Part shown: positions 1-10,791 of the stretch, one piece after another
Numbering within the stretch: the first letter of the stretch is position 1
How the letters are laid out: each line of letters starts with the position of its first letter
Assembly (NCBI GenBank): GCA_937925855.1
Contig: CALAMO010000001.1
Coordinates: 1-64,000, forward strand
DNA from: an uncultured Thiotrichaceae bacterium
GTDB taxonomy: Bacteria > Pseudomonadota > Gammaproteobacteria > Thiotrichales > Thiotrichaceae
Length of the DNA stretch: 64,000 nt
Direction: 5' to 3'
Made by a program: the position numbers and the translations under genes
The notes under the pieces: model-generated
What the model saw: only the letters and a program-made list of their open reading frames with translations
The model's database searches: none
Told to the model about the DNA's origin: nothing

Positions 1-282
1 CAGGCATTCAGACTCCGTTCATCTTGAAAAGCTCACCGCTAACACTAGCCTATTGAGCCTAGTTCTACGCCGACGCGACACTACAAACGAGCCAAAATAA
101 GCAAACGTGCGCTAGCCTGTAAATGGGGATTGTTGTTGACCCTGTAGTGTACGTGGTATGTAGCAGATGGCCATTCCACCGTATCGTTGAACCCGCATAC
201 GCTAGCACTAATTGGCTCACTTACTCGTGCTCTATGGAATCGTCAGCTGTCTATTCATAATGATACTGAAGGACTATTGCTA

Positions 283-2085
283 ATGAAAAGCAATCTAAAG
301 AGAGATGTCATCATAGGCTTAACGGGTCTAACCCTTACGCTATCCGTCCCGGTGGGTGCGCAAGCAGAAGTTGGGCCTCTGCATCTAAGCAATGATGTAG
401 CGAGCCTACAGAGCTTACCCGCCAGCCCGCTGAAAGATGGGCTAATGCAGCTTGATGACAGTGTGCGCGCCCAAGTCATCCGTAAGATTAACCAGCGTAA
501 AATACCGACTCAGGATGTCAACAGTCTGCACGTCGATGAAGAGGGCATGCTGTATTATGTCGACAAACCACCACAGCGCTTCACGACTACGCCACTATCA
601 ATAGAAAAAGCCCTTTCCTCCACTCGCACCCGACCGGTCTTAAGCAGAGCAGAAACCTTTGCCCTCGCCAGTAAACCGGGCTCAAAAAATACGTTTTATC
701 TGGATTTTAATGGACATAATATACACAGTTCCAGTATCTGGTCCAAGCGTCACAATAACGGCATAGCTCTAAAAGCAACGCCCTATGACACCGACGGCAA
801 TCCCGACACTTTTAGTAGAAAGGAATTGGGTGATATCGCTGAGATTTGGCGTCAGGTCGCTGAGGATTTTGCACCGTTTAATGTCAATGTCACCACTAAA
901 GAACCCACTAAAACGTGGATCTCACCTAGGTTTCCAAAGTACGGACATAGAGTCGGCCACGCATTAATTACTAATAACTACGACAAAAATGGTTACGCGA
1001 TGCCTGGCGGTGATAATGGTACTGCTTATATTGGCGTATGGAGTCCGTTTGCTGGCGATACTCCACCGGCTCCACCGGCACTCATTTACATAGGTGTCCA
1101 TAGAGGAAATATAGCCGACCTGAGCGATACTGTGTCCCATGAACTGGGGCATCTCATAGGCCTCTATCATCATGGCACCTCCGTTAAAGAATACTATAGA
1201 GGTCATGGCAGCTGGGGGCCTATCATGGGTAGCCCAGTTGGCAGAGCGCAAACGCAATGGAGTGATGGTAGCTACTATGATGCCAATAATACCTCTCAGG
1301 ATGATGCCGCCACCCTGCGAGGCATGCTTGGATCAGCCAAAAGCGATCATGCCAGTAAACAATTCATGCGGGCAACACCGCTAACCGTCGCCGCAGACGG
1401 AAAAATCAGTTCCACAAATTTAAAAAAGAAACGTGGTGGGGAAAACAGAGGCATTATCAGCCGCAGTGAGCAGGTCGACTTATTTAAGGTGTACGCCAGG
1501 CAGGGACGATTTAGACTGGAGGCAAAGGGTCACCGCTCTATTGATGAGCCGTCTCGGGGTGGCAACCTCAATATTCGCCTGTCTTTATACGACCGCAATG
1601 GTCGTTTAATTCAAACGAATAAAAACAATGCTGGTGCTGTCACTATAGATAAGGTGCTAGATTGGGGTTTGTACTACGTTGCTGTTGAGGGCATCGGTTC
1701 GCCTGATAGCGGTAGTTACGGCAGCATGGGGCATTACTTTTTGTCGGGTAAGCTAGAGAACGGCCCAGCCAATCCAGCGTCCTTTCCGCGCCCAAAAATA
1801 AAAGCCTTTGACGATCATATCAAGGTGTATAACCCGAATCTTCCAGGCAGTAAGACGGCACACAATCTGTTAGTGAATGACCACGGGAAGAAATTAAAAA
1901 TCAAGGGTGTTTCAGCGGCAGACCACGGCACTGTCACCTTGGAAGCATCTGGCAAGGTTAAGTATACACCTAATCCCAGTTTTACCGGACCCGATAAATT
2001 TACTTATACGGTTCAGGATAAAGAAGGCCGAACCTCTAAAGCTACGGTGCATATCGAGGTGTTGCTTTTCTCGATTTTCGGGTAG
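283..2085 (+). CDS. Secreted metzincin-like zinc metalloprotease with C-terminal beta domains
   Basis: Predicted exported zinc protease. The ATG at 283 is preferred over an in-frame TTG at 187 because it opens directly into a signal peptide (MKSNLKRD, a hydrophobic core, likely cleavage near AQAEV) and has GAAGGA 9 nt upstream. HELGHLIGLYHH near residues 286-297 fits the metzincin zinc motif HExxHxxGxxH, and the Met in PIMGS about 20 residues after the third His is a plausible Met-turn. The middle (about 380-500) is beta-rich and resembles a pre-peptidase C-terminal type domain. The last 85 residues resemble a tandem Ig/cadherin-like domain (NPSFTGPDKFTYTVQD). It stands alone and converges on iscR. 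Export by type II secretion is an inference from the gsp genes in this window. Substrate unknown. Confidence 0.8.
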   Translation: MKSNLKRDVIIGLTGLTLTLSVPVGAQAEVGPLHLSNDVASLQSLPASPLKDGLMQLDDSVRAQVIRKINQRKIPTQDVNSLHVDEEGMLYYVDKPPQRFTTTPLSIEKALSSTRTRPVLSRAETFALASKPGSKNTFYLDFNGHNIHSSSIWSKRHNNGIALKATPYDTDGNPDTFSRKELGDIAEIWRQVAEDFAPFNVNVTTKEPTKTWISPRFPKYGHRVGHALITNNYDKNGYAMPGGDNGTAYIGVWSPFAGDTPPAPPALIYIGVHRGNIADLSDTVSHELGHLIGLYHHGTSVKEYYRGHGSWGPIMGSPVGRAQTQWSDGSYYDANNTSQDDAATLRGMLGSAKSDHASKQFMRATPLTVAADGKISSTNLKKKRGGENRGIISRSEQVDLFKVYARQGRFRLEAKGHRSIDEPSRGGNLNIRLSLYDRNGRLIQTNKNNAGAVTIDKVLDWGLYYVAVEGIGSPDSGSYGSMGHYFLSGKLENGPANPASFPRPKIKAFDDHIKVYNPNLPGSKTAHNLLVNDHGKKLKIKGVSAADHGTVTLEASGKVKYTPNPSFTGPDKFTYTVQDKEGRTSKATVHIEVLLFSIFG

Positions 2086-2096
2086 TGTTCAGAATT

Positions 2097-2152
2097 CTGT
2101 GTCATTAGTTAACCTATTTACTAAAGGATTCAGGAAATAGATGATGACACAG
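2097..2152. repeat. Nested inverted repeat downstream of the metalloprotease
   Basis: CTGTGTCAT (2097-2105) and ATGACACAG (2144-2152) are perfect complements, and CTATTT and AAATAG lie nested between them. A T-rich stretch follows on the + strand. It could form an imperfect hairpin in the 3' end of the protease transcript, upstream of the stronger terminator at 2186. Confidence 0.4.
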
Positions 2153-2185
2153 TTTCTCTTTGATTTGACATGGAAGTAGTTAAGT

Positions 2186-2222
2186 CAACAACCTTGCTTG
2201 TTATCCAGCAGCAAGGTTGTTG
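2186..2222 (+). terminator. Terminator-like stem-loop between convergent protease and iscR genes
   Basis: CAACAACCTTGCT (2186-2198) pairs perfectly over 13 bp with AGCAAGGTTGTTG (2210-2222) around an 11-nt loop. The following sequence TTATGTTG is only weakly T-rich. It lies between two convergent genes and may stop transcription from both sides. Confidence 0.65.
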
Positions 2223-2254
2223 TTATGTTGCGCTGTAGCGATGACAACCTATCA

Positions 2255-2740
2255 TTACATGCTGGCTGCCATACGGGGTGGAAACATGGTTGCAATTCTG
2301 CTGGCAAGCGTGTCTTGACGCCTAGAGACGGCTCTCACCTCTGGCCGGTTGATAAAACTCGCTAGGGTTAGATCATCGAGAAAACTGTATAGCTTGTCAC
2401 TCAAGTCTGACCACAGCTCATGTGTCAAACATTTATCACCGCTGTGACAGTCTTCATTACCGTGACAGCGCGTTGCGTCGATATTCTCATCCACCGCCAC
2501 AATAATCTGTGCAATACTGATATGGCTAGCCGGTTTGCCCAGTCGGTAACCACCGCCCGGCCCACGCACCCCTTCCACTAAGCCAAATTTACGCAGCTTT
2601 GAAAACAGTTGCTCTAGGTAAGACAGCGATATCCCCTGACAATTGGATATATCAGCTAGTGTGACCGGCCCTTCATGGTCATGAATCGCCAAATCCATCA
2701 TTGCAGTTACTGCGTACCTGCCTTTTGTTGAAAGTTTCAT
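2255..2740 (-). CDS. iscR: Rrf2-family [2Fe-2S] regulator IscR
   Basis: Fe-S cluster-sensing transcription factor. The N-terminal winged helix-turn-helix ([18 protein letters not shown], then [19 protein letters not shown]) and the wing ([11 protein letters not shown]) are very close to IscR. The three cluster cysteines and the His ligand are intact: C-x5-C-x5-C-LTH in the segment [17 protein letters not shown] (about residues 92-108). Length 161 aa is normal for the family. The start is fixed by GGCAGGAGGGAAGTA just upstream. Family knowledge: IscR usually begins the iscRSUA operon and represses it when holo. Here the gene is followed by a terminator and a convergent protease, so it is an orphan copy, and the isc genes must lie elsewhere if present. 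Confidence 0.93.
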   Translation of the reverse strand: MKLSTKGRYAVTAMMDLAIHDHEGPVTLADISNCQGISLSYLEQLFSKLRKFGLVEGVRGPGGGYRLGKPASHISIAQIIVAVDENIDATRCHGNEDCHSGDKCLTHELWSDLSDKLYSFLDDLTLASFINRPEVRAVSRRQDTLASRIATMFPPRMAASM

Positions 2741-3063
2741 TACTTCCCTCCTGCCATTCTGGCAAAATTATTGTGAGAGTCACGGACTTTCGCGTCTCGG
2801 GTAAAATTTGTGTACAGCATTTTTTCGTCATGGGCCAAATAATAATTTAACCCTGTAAAACAATCAAGAATAAAACTGTTTTTTCTATACGAAAACTATA
2901 CAATTATCCCTGTAGGAAAGGCAAGACCCTTCGCTACCAACGGAGGAAAGATTACAAAATCGTAATTTTTGTGTAATATTTAAGCTTTTATGAGTGATAC
3001 AGTGCAAATTGACAAAAATTCAACTTTCAACCAATAAAAAAGTGATACAGAATCTATACAACA
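2741..3063. promoter_or_regulatory. AT-rich iscR upstream region with short repeated ATAC motifs
   Basis: No convincing gene in these 323 bases. The strand-minus side next to iscR carries its ribosome site. Short repeats stand out: CTATACGAAAACTATAC (2885-2901), GATACAGAATCTATAC (3044-3059) and GATACAAAAGCTATAC (3073-3088, inside the 3' end of the neighbouring gene) share ATACnnAAnCTATAC, and AGTGATACAG occurs at 2993-3002 and 3041-3050. They may be binding sites for a regulator of iscR. I cannot match them to a known IscR site. Confidence 0.35.
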
Positions 3064-3528
3064 CTAATTACTGATACAAAAGCTATACGGGTGACGCCGC
3101 AGATAACACAACCACTTAAACAAGAAACGATTCATGCGCCAGCGACACAGCAACATACTGTCAGGTTTGCGCCACCAGTAAGCCACTCGCTCATCAGAGA
3201 AACGACATTTATGCGTGATGACTTCAGCCTGTAAGGAATCGTGGCATATTCTGACCAACAGATCAGGGCGCGTTTCAATCACCTCACCTTGTGCATTAAC
3301 AAAATGATAGGTCAGCAACAGCGTCAGCGTATGGCGCGAGCGGTCTTTAACCTGTACCGACAGCGGTAAATGATCCACTGCTTTTCCGATTAGATTTTGC
3401 TCAAAACGCCGCAGATCACCCAGCAGCAGACGCAGGTGAATATAATTGATTTCGTACATTTCCATCAGCCCAGCAAAGCTTTGTGGACGTGGCGCGACGA
3501 TATATTTGGCTTGTTCTTTAATCAGCAT
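3064..3528 (-). CDS. DUF1249 protein (YqiB-like)
   Basis: Conserved small cytoplasmic protein of unknown function. The segments PRPQSFAGLMEMYEINY, VRICHDSLQAEVITHK and MNRFLFKWLCYLRRH match the DUF1249/YqiB family. I chose the internal ATG at 3528 (product MLIKEQAKYIVAPRP, 154 aa), because a longer frame from 3681 would run across the divergent pgm promoter and lacks family similarity. The ribosome site is weak (GAAAG). The gene is divergent from pgm. In enterobacteria its relatives sit beside nudF and cpdA; neither is present here. Confidence 0.8.
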   Translation of the reverse strand: MLIKEQAKYIVAPRPQSFAGLMEMYEINYIHLRLLLGDLRRFEQNLIGKAVDHLPLSVQVKDRSRHTLTLLLTYHFVNAQGEVIETRPDLLVRICHDSLQAEVITHKCRFSDERVAYWWRKPDSMLLCRWRMNRFLFKWLCYLRRHPYSFCISN

Positions 3529-3548
3529 ACTTTCATAATAACTAAATG

Positions 3549-5353
<1,805 letters not shown>

Positions 5354-5406
5354 GCCAATAGAACCTAGAAGATTCAATAGACTCGAATGCAACGACTCAA
5401 AGACAA

Positions 5407-6549
5407 TCAGGACACGCCGTTTTCGGCCAAATAGGCTGCCACCGCCGTCCGCTCGCCCCGAAAAATAATGCGGGACTGTTTTTTACTCAACTGATAGTCG
5501 TACATCGGATCATAATAATCTAACAGAATCGTGCGCACCCATTGGCGGTGCGCGCCGGTATCACCGCTGCGCTGCTGTATCTCCAACGCCTGCTGCATCA
5601 TTTTATACACTGCCGCAAACCTGACACCACCTAGCCGCCGCTTAATTTTTGTTAGGCTGCCCAGGATATACGCCGAGAAAGCCGTGAAGCCTGCTGTCGC
5701 GCAGGCGTGCTGCTGCGTGAACGCTGCCACCATATCCACAACGTATTCCTGATAGCTAATCACGACCCGCTCCTCATCCGGTACGTCCAGCAATATCAGC
5801 GGTGCCTGCTGTAACTGCGCGACCAGAGCCGGTGGCAAGTGCACCGAACCAATATTGCGACTTTCATCTTCAAACAGGAGGGATAAACGCTCTGCCGCCG
5901 TGTCCCTGCTCGCAGTCTTATGCAGTAAATCTACGGCCAGCGCATTTTCAAACGCCATCTGCGTTGGCTGCGGCGTGACCTGTGGCCCAAAGGCAGACCC
6001 ACGATGATTCGCCAGCGCTTCGAGATCGCACTGCTGCCGATAAGCCTGTAAAAACCGGGTTTTACCCGAACCCGTGCGTCCAGACAGGAGTAGCGCCTGA
6101 TACTGTTGGGGTAGGCTGTCTAACTGTTGCAGCGCAAAACTACGCAGCGCTTTATAACCCCCTGCGACCCGGGGATAGACCTGCCCGGTGTGATCATATA
6201 ACCACTGCTGGACGATGCGTGAACGCAAACCGCCGCGAAAACAATACAGCACAGCATTAGGATGCTGCACAAAAAACTGCTGCCAGCCCGCAAGCCGCTC
6301 TTGTTTAACTGCACCGGAGACCAGCTGATGTCCCAGTACAACGGCAGCATCTTGACCCTCACGTTTATAGCAGCGGCCAACGCTGGCGCGTTCCACATCT
6401 GTCATCAGCGGCAGATTCAGCGCCGTCGGCAATGCGCCCTGCGCAAATTCAACGGGCGCTCGTAGGTCCAATAAAGCGACACCAGAGCGTAATAACAGCG
6501 CTAAGTCCTCAACCGCCGGCAAGTCAGACTGTACCGCAGGTACCAGCAT
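5407..6549 (-). CDS. mnmH: tRNA 2-selenouridine/geranyl-2-thiouridine synthase
   Basis: Replaces sulfur with selenium at the wobble 2-thiouridine of Lys, Glu and Gln tRNAs, using selenophosphate and a geranylated intermediate. The N-terminal rhodanese domain carries the essential cysteine in YCFRGGLRS (about residue 101). A P-loop GRTGSGKTR (about 157) follows, then the C-terminal half typical of SelU/YbbB. Length 380 aa is as expected. Its ATG overlaps the selD stop by one base (TAATG), so translation is coupled to selD, which makes its substrate. No selA, selB or Sec-tRNA gene is seen in this window, so tRNA modification is the use of selenium that can be supported here. Confidence 0.95.
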   Translation of the reverse strand: MLVPAVQSDLPAVEDLALLLRSGVALLDLRAPVEFAQGALPTALNLPLMTDVERASVGRCYKREGQDAAVVLGHQLVSGAVKQERLAGWQQFFVQHPNAVLYCFRGGLRSRIVQQWLYDHTGQVYPRVAGGYKALRSFALQQLDSLPQQYQALLLSGRTGSGKTRFLQAYRQQCDLEALANHRGSAFGPQVTPQPTQMAFENALAVDLLHKTASRDTAAERLSLLFEDESRNIGSVHLPPALVAQLQQAPLILLDVPDEERVVISYQEYVVDMVAAFTQQHACATAGFTAFSAYILGSLTKIKRRLGGVRFAAVYKMMQQALEIQQRSGDTGAHRQWVRTILLDYYDPMYDYQLSKKQSRIIFRGERTAVAAYLAENGVS

Positions 6550-7598
6550 TAAGTGACCTCAATCAGCGGTTTGTTTGCCTGAGGTGCGCACAACTGGCCC
6601 AGCGCCTGCAATGGGAAGCCTTTAGCCGCCAGCGCGGCTTCAAAATCTGCGGTCTCTGCTTCGGCTACCGCTACCAATAAGCCACCGCTGGTCTGTGGAT
6701 CACATAATAAGTGTTTGTGACGATCGCTCAAGGCCCCAAACGCATAGCCATAGCTCTCAAAATTACGCAGCGTCCCGCCGGGCACACAGCCCTGTTTCAG
6801 GTAGGTCTCCACCGGGGCTAACAGCGGCACCCGCTCAAAATCAATCACGGCCTGTAAGCCACTGCCTTCACACAGCTCGCGTAAATGCCCGCCCAAACCA
6901 AAGCCAGTCACATCGGTCAGTGCCGTCACGGCCGACATTGTGCCGAGATAGCTGCCAATGCGATTGAGCTGGCACATCGTATCCACCGCTAACTGCGCAT
7001 CCGCCACACTCACTTTCTTTTGTTTCTGTGCGGTGCTTAAGATACCAATCCCCAGCGGTTTAGTGAGGTACAGGCGATCGCCTGGCTGCGCGGTATTATT
7101 CTGTTTGAGGTGTTTAAGCAGGACTCGCCCGGTCACCGCCAAGCCAAATATCGGCTCCGGCGCGTCAATACTGTGTCCACCGGCCAGCACAATGCCCGCG
7201 TCCAGACACGCTTGACGACCACCGTTAATAACCTGTTGCCCTACCTCAGGCGGCAGCTTATCCAGCGGCCACCCAAAGATAGCAATCGCCATCAAGGGTG
7301 CTCCACCCATAGCGTAAATATCGCTAATCGCATTGGTCGCGGCGATGCGACCAAAGGTGAAGGGGTCATCGACGATAGGCATAAAAAAGTCAGTAGTGCT
7401 GATAATCGCGCTGCCATCACCCAGATCATAGACAGCGGCATCATCGCGTGACCCGTTGCCGACCAGTAATTTTTCATCGACCTGCTCAGTGCCAGCAGCG
7501 CCTAAAATAACATCAAGTACAGCAGGCGAGATTTTACAGCCACAGCCAGCACCGTGGCTGTATTCTGTCATGCGCACAGCGTGTTCGGTTGGTTTCAT
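6549..7598 (-). CDS. selD: Selenide, water dikinase (selenophosphate synthase)
   Basis: Makes selenophosphate from selenide and ATP. The glycine-rich N terminus [13 protein letters not shown] holds the catalytic residue as Cys rather than selenocysteine. [21 protein letters not shown] and later [25 protein letters not shown] are AIR-synthase-fold signatures of SelD. Length 349 aa is normal. It is first in a two-gene operon with mnmH. No clear Shine-Dalgarno precedes the ATG at 7598; the start is kept because it matches the family N terminus. Confidence 0.95.
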   Translation of the reverse strand: MKPTEHAVRMTEYSHGAGCGCKISPAVLDVILGAAGTEQVDEKLLVGNGSRDDAAVYDLGDGSAIISTTDFFMPIVDDPFTFGRIAATNAISDIYAMGGAPLMAIAIFGWPLDKLPPEVGQQVINGGRQACLDAGIVLAGGHSIDAPEPIFGLAVTGRVLLKHLKQNNTAQPGDRLYLTKPLGIGILSTAQKQKKVSVADAQLAVDTMCQLNRIGSYLGTMSAVTALTDVTGFGLGGHLRELCEGSGLQAVIDFERVPLLAPVETYLKQGCVPGGTLRNFESYGYAFGALSDRHKHLLCDPQTSGGLLVAVAEAETADFEAALAAKGFPLQALGQLCAPQANKPLIEVT

Positions 7599-7824
7599 GG
7601 AGTGATCTACCGCATTATCGCTATAAGGATGCAGAAGAATAACACAATCCCCGGCGCATTCAATATCGGCACAAATTTAAAACACAAGCACACAAAATAA
7701 GCGCTAGACCTGAGACTAGGTCAGCAACTTACTACCGTCCTTCCTCTGCCCCTGTTCCATGAATTAGGCTGCTGCTAGGTTGGAAAACGCCCCTAACCTA
7801 TACTAAAGCTAATAAGCCAAGCTC
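7599..7824. promoter_or_regulatory. Divergent selD / glycosyltransferase intergenic region
   Basis: These 226 bases hold the promoters of selD (leftward) and the first EPS gene (rightward). Two small inverted repeats are visible: GACCT/AGGTC at 7707-7722 with a 6-nt loop, and TAGGTT/AACCTA at 7776-7800 with a 13-nt loop, the latter 25 bp before the glycosyltransferase start. No gene seen. Confidence 0.3.
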
Positions 7825-8994
7825 ATGCACTCTCCCGCCCCAAAACCCATTATCCTCTCCGTTTACTGTAAGCACAAAGCCGGTGGCTTCACGCAACGCC
7901 TCTATCGGGCCTGGCAGGCAATCGCGGCCGCCGATTATGAGCTAGTCTACCTAGCCACACATGAGTTACCGGTTAAACATGTCGGCATACGTGCCGTTAT
8001 ACTGCCTATGCGCAGCAGCGAGCGCTCACCACTGTACTGGCCAGAATTTTATCTGCGCGCCGTCTTGATGCTGCGGCGCTTGAGTCAGCAACATCAGGTG
8101 CAAGCACATTTCATTTTTTCCTGTTTTTATGCCAGCATTTCCATTCTTTCTACCCTCAGACTGAGCACAAAAACTATTACACTGGTTCGGGGTGATGACG
8201 TATTTGATGCCCGCTATAAGTCCTATCCCTATCTGCGGCGCAGCGTGCATCGAGCACTGGAGAAAATCGCAGTAAACTTTTCTAGCGCGGTACTGGCCAC
8301 TAGCATAAGCATGCAGCAGGCTATGCAGCGCCGTAATCCACACGCCCCTCCTATCGGTGTTTTATCGAATGATATTACGACGCCCGCGCTGGCTATTCGC
8401 CTGCCAGACAAAACGCAGCCGCTTAAAATCGCCACGGTTTCTGTACTGAATGAGCGTAAAAATATTGCACTCGCTCTGAAGGCATTGGCACAGTTAAAAC
8501 ACCTGGACTGGGAGTATTTGCTGATCGGGCCCGATACCAGCGGTAAAAACCATGCCCAAGAACTGCAACAGCTGTGTGTAGCCTACGGCATTGCTGATCG
8601 CGTCCAGTTTCTGGGCTGGCGCAGCGATGCTGCCACACTGTTGCGGGACTGTCACTTGTTTGTGTTCCCTACCCTGATGGAAGGCTCACCCAATGCGCTG
8701 ATGGAAGCCATGGGCTATGGTTTACCTTGTCTGGCAAGTCGCATCCCAGAAGTCACTGAAGTACTTACCGCACCCCTGCTCCACTTCGATCCACACGACC
8801 CGATGGAACTCGCACAAAAAATTAGTGACTTTATCACAGACCCTGCGAATGCACGCCAGGTCACACAGCAAACCGCACGCGATAAACAGCGCTATCAGTT
8901 TGACTGGGAGCAGCGAATTACCGCATTGCTTGCTGATGAAAACACCCGCGATAAGCCCGTCGCGCCTAAGCCCCGAGCAGCCCCTTCAGCATGA
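7825..8994 (+). CDS. GT4-type glycosyltransferase (EPS locus, first)
   Basis: Predicted retaining GT-B glycosyltransferase that adds a sugar to a lipid-linked oligosaccharide on the cytoplasmic side. The N-terminal half is variable. The C-terminal nucleotide-sugar domain contains ERKNIALALKALAQL, LLIGPDTSG and the E-x7-E signature region EGSPNALMEAMGYGLP (about residues 287-302). Length 389 aa is usual. The ATG at 7825 has no strong ribosome site, so the start is tentative. The stop overlaps the flippase start by 4 bases (ATGA), which indicates coupling. Sugar specificity cannot be told. Confidence 0.85.
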   Translation: MHSPAPKPIILSVYCKHKAGGFTQRLYRAWQAIAAADYELVYLATHELPVKHVGIRAVILPMRSSERSPLYWPEFYLRAVLMLRRLSQQHQVQAHFIFSCFYASISILSTLRLSTKTITLVRGDDVFDARYKSYPYLRRSVHRALEKIAVNFSSAVLATSISMQQAMQRRNPHAPPIGVLSNDITTPALAIRLPDKTQPLKIATVSVLNERKNIALALKALAQLKHLDWEYLLIGPDTSGKNHAQELQQLCVAYGIADRVQFLGWRSDAATLLRDCHLFVFPTLMEGSPNALMEAMGYGLPCLASRIPEVTEVLTAPLLHFDPHDPMELAQKISDFITDPANARQVTQQTARDKQRYQFDWEQRITALLADENTRDKPVAPKPRAAPSA

Positions 8995-10460
8995 ATCATT
9001 ACCGCTTATCCATACTGGTGCGACTGCTGGCAATTGTCATCAGTGCGGTAGGCATGCTGCTGTTGCTGCCTTTTGTACTGGAAAAACTGGGTGAGTACGC
9101 CTTCGGCATTTGGGGCATGGTGTCATCAATCACCAGCTATCTATTGCTCTTGGACTTTGGGATTGCGTTGGCCTGTACGCGCTATTTAGCGCTAAAGGCA
9201 ACCGATCCTGTTAATCGCACGCTGATTATCAGTAATGCCCTGTTGCTGTCAGCGCTGATTAGCGGACTGTTACTTCTAGTCGCGCTGGCACTAGGCATTG
9301 GGCATCATTTCGACCTTATTAATGCGCGGGGTGTCGACCCCGAACAGTCTCTAATTCTTCAAATTGTACTCGTAGTGCTAGTGGAAGTGGCGATTTCTAT
9401 TCCGCTACGGATGTATATGAGCTTGCTGAGAACCGAAGTACGCTACATCGAAATGGGTCTGTTTGAAGTCGTGCGCGTGCTGCTGCGCATTGGCGGTATT
9501 GCACTGGCACTCTATCTAGGCGCTAGTTTAATGCAAATTGTGGTTCTCGCTGCCGTCGTTAACGTGCTGTTTTTTATGCTGCCGCTCGCCAGCTGCTACC
9601 TGCGTTATCGGCGCAGCTTTTTCAGCCGGGTCGCAATTAACCGCAAGACGCTGTATGAGCTGCTGCACTTCAGTAAATTCACTGCCGTTTCGCAAAGCGC
9701 GGATGTACTCAAGTTCCGTGCTGACAGCGTGTTAGTCGCCGTGTTCGTGGGTATCACTGCGGCAGCGCATTACACAATTATCGTATTCATTGTGATCATG
9801 CTCACCCAGGTGCTGATGCGTTTTATGAGTTACTGGGACACCATTATCATGCGCCAAGTTGGCGAAAACCAACTAGCAGCGGCAGAACAAACCGTCTTTA
9901 AATCACTGAGTATTGGCCTAACGCTGACTCTGCTAGCCTGCCTTAATCTCTATCTCTATGGGGCTTACTTTATCGAATTGTGGGTAGGTGCACAGTATGC
10001 CTTCTTGCATGACCTGCTGCTGTTGCTGAGTATCACCCTATTCAGCACCAGCTTTCAACTGGCGACCACGCCCTACTTCAATGCGTTGCACCGCGAAAAG
10101 GTCAATGCACAAATTGACTTTGCTGAAGTCACACTGAAATTATTGCTCCTATTCCCAATGACAGCGCTCTTTGGCTTTACCGGCTTTATTGTGAATACCG
10201 TGTTTGCGGCCTCTGTCTGCGGTATTGGCCTGCGGATTATTGTCCTAGCAAAATATGCTGAAAGCCCCCTTGGCAGCATCATTAAGCGCATCATTGTTAC
10301 TGTCCTACCCATATTGTTATTGGTAGTACTGATCGTGGCGGCGGCTTACACCCTGCAGTCCATAACATTTACTCCACCGTTTATCAGCTTACTGCTGCTG
10401 GCAGCCATACAAATAGTAGCGCTGCTACTATTCTATTTATTTTTCTTAAAATTCAATTAA
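8991..10460 (+). CDS. Polysaccharide flippase (Wzx/MOP superfamily)
   Basis: Integral membrane protein expected to flip undecaprenyl-linked repeat units across the inner membrane. About 12-14 hydrophobic segments span its 489 residues. The N terminus (LVRLLAIVISAVGMLLLLPF, then GIWGMVSSITSYLLLLDFGI) is typical of O-antigen/polysaccharide exporters of the MOP superfamily. The ATG overlaps the preceding glycosyltransferase stop. A 331-bp gap then separates it from the second EPS unit. Confidence 0.85.
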   Translation: MNHYRLSILVRLLAIVISAVGMLLLLPFVLEKLGEYAFGIWGMVSSITSYLLLLDFGIALACTRYLALKATDPVNRTLIISNALLLSALISGLLLLVALALGIGHHFDLINARGVDPEQSLILQIVLVVLVEVAISIPLRMYMSLLRTEVRYIEMGLFEVVRVLLRIGGIALALYLGASLMQIVVLAAVVNVLFFMLPLASCYLRYRRSFFSRVAINRKTLYELLHFSKFTAVSQSADVLKFRADSVLVAVFVGITAAAHYTIIVFIVIMLTQVLMRFMSYWDTIIMRQVGENQLAAAEQTVFKSLSIGLTLTLLACLNLYLYGAYFIELWVGAQYAFLHDLLLLLSITLFSTSFQLATTPYFNALHREKVNAQIDFAEVTLKLLLLFPMTALFGFTGFIVNTVFAASVCGIGLRIIVLAKYAESPLGSIIKRIIVTVLPILLLVVLIVAAAYTLQSITFTPPFISLLLLAAIQIVALLLFYLFFLKFN

Positions 10461-10791
10461 TTAACGATGACACTCCCCGTAATATTTAAGCGCCATGAGC
10501 TCAACGGGCCCACAATACATTAGGGTAAAAAGCGTTTGTCTAAGCATTTATTCCATTAATCCTAATCGGCAATGAATGCTCCGAATAAATACTCTAACGT
10601 GGTTTCGAAGTAACGTACGCATAGGGCATACACTTCGCAAGCACAGACGCCGTTGATTTCTACAGTACCCACATAGAACAATGCCACCCCAAGCGTGGAA
10701 ATTTACGATCCCCATGGAAACGCATCTGTAAGGCAATTTCCAAAAGCATAAAAGCTGATGATTTCTTAAGAAAAAACGGAAAGGCACTTAA
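10461..10791 (+). promoter_or_regulatory. Inverted-repeat-rich leader before the second EPS unit
   Basis: No supported gene in these 331 bases. Three inverted repeats lie in series: ATTTATTC/GAATAAAT (10546-10553 and 10583-10590), CGAAGT/ACTTCG (10606-10611 and 10632-10637, with GTA/TAC extending it across a 3-nt bulge), and TGGAAATT/AATTTCCA (10696-10703 and 10735-10742). The second contains the start of the motif shared with pgm. The arrangement suggests a structured 5' untranslated RNA or multiple protein sites governing the downstream glycosyltransferase and kinase. Confidence 0.4.
10622..10670 (+). promoter_or_regulatory. 49-bp motif copy B in the EPS leader
   Basis: Second copy of the motif at 3549-3597: TAGGGCATAC, 5 variable bases, GCAAGCACAGA, then shared CC, TTC, AC and GTA at the same offsets. 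It ends 121 nt before the glycosyltransferase start. Confidence 0.4.

Noticed and set aside
1-282. A further gene or an N-terminal extension of the metalloprotease in the first 282 bases
   Set aside because: The only in-frame extension uses a TTG without a ribosome site and would hide the signal peptide; no other feature is recognisable there.
6549-7598. Possibility that selD encodes selenocysteine or that a Sec decoding system lies here
   Set aside because: The catalytic position is a Cys codon, and no selA, selB, tRNA-Sec or in-frame TGA-containing gene was seen.
10611-10670. A possible c-di-GMP-I (GEMM) riboswitch, because ACGCA-AGGGCA-AC and later GACGC resemble the aptamer core
   Set aside because: The internal hairpin does not pair as in GEMM-I, the downstream tetraloop-receptor stem and closing GGTTACC-like strand are not found, and copy A before pgm lacks the GACGC part.
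10548-10787. 79-codon frame opposite the EPS leader
   Set aside because: No ribosome site and cysteine/arginine-rich composition; it coincides with the inverted repeats that better explain the region.
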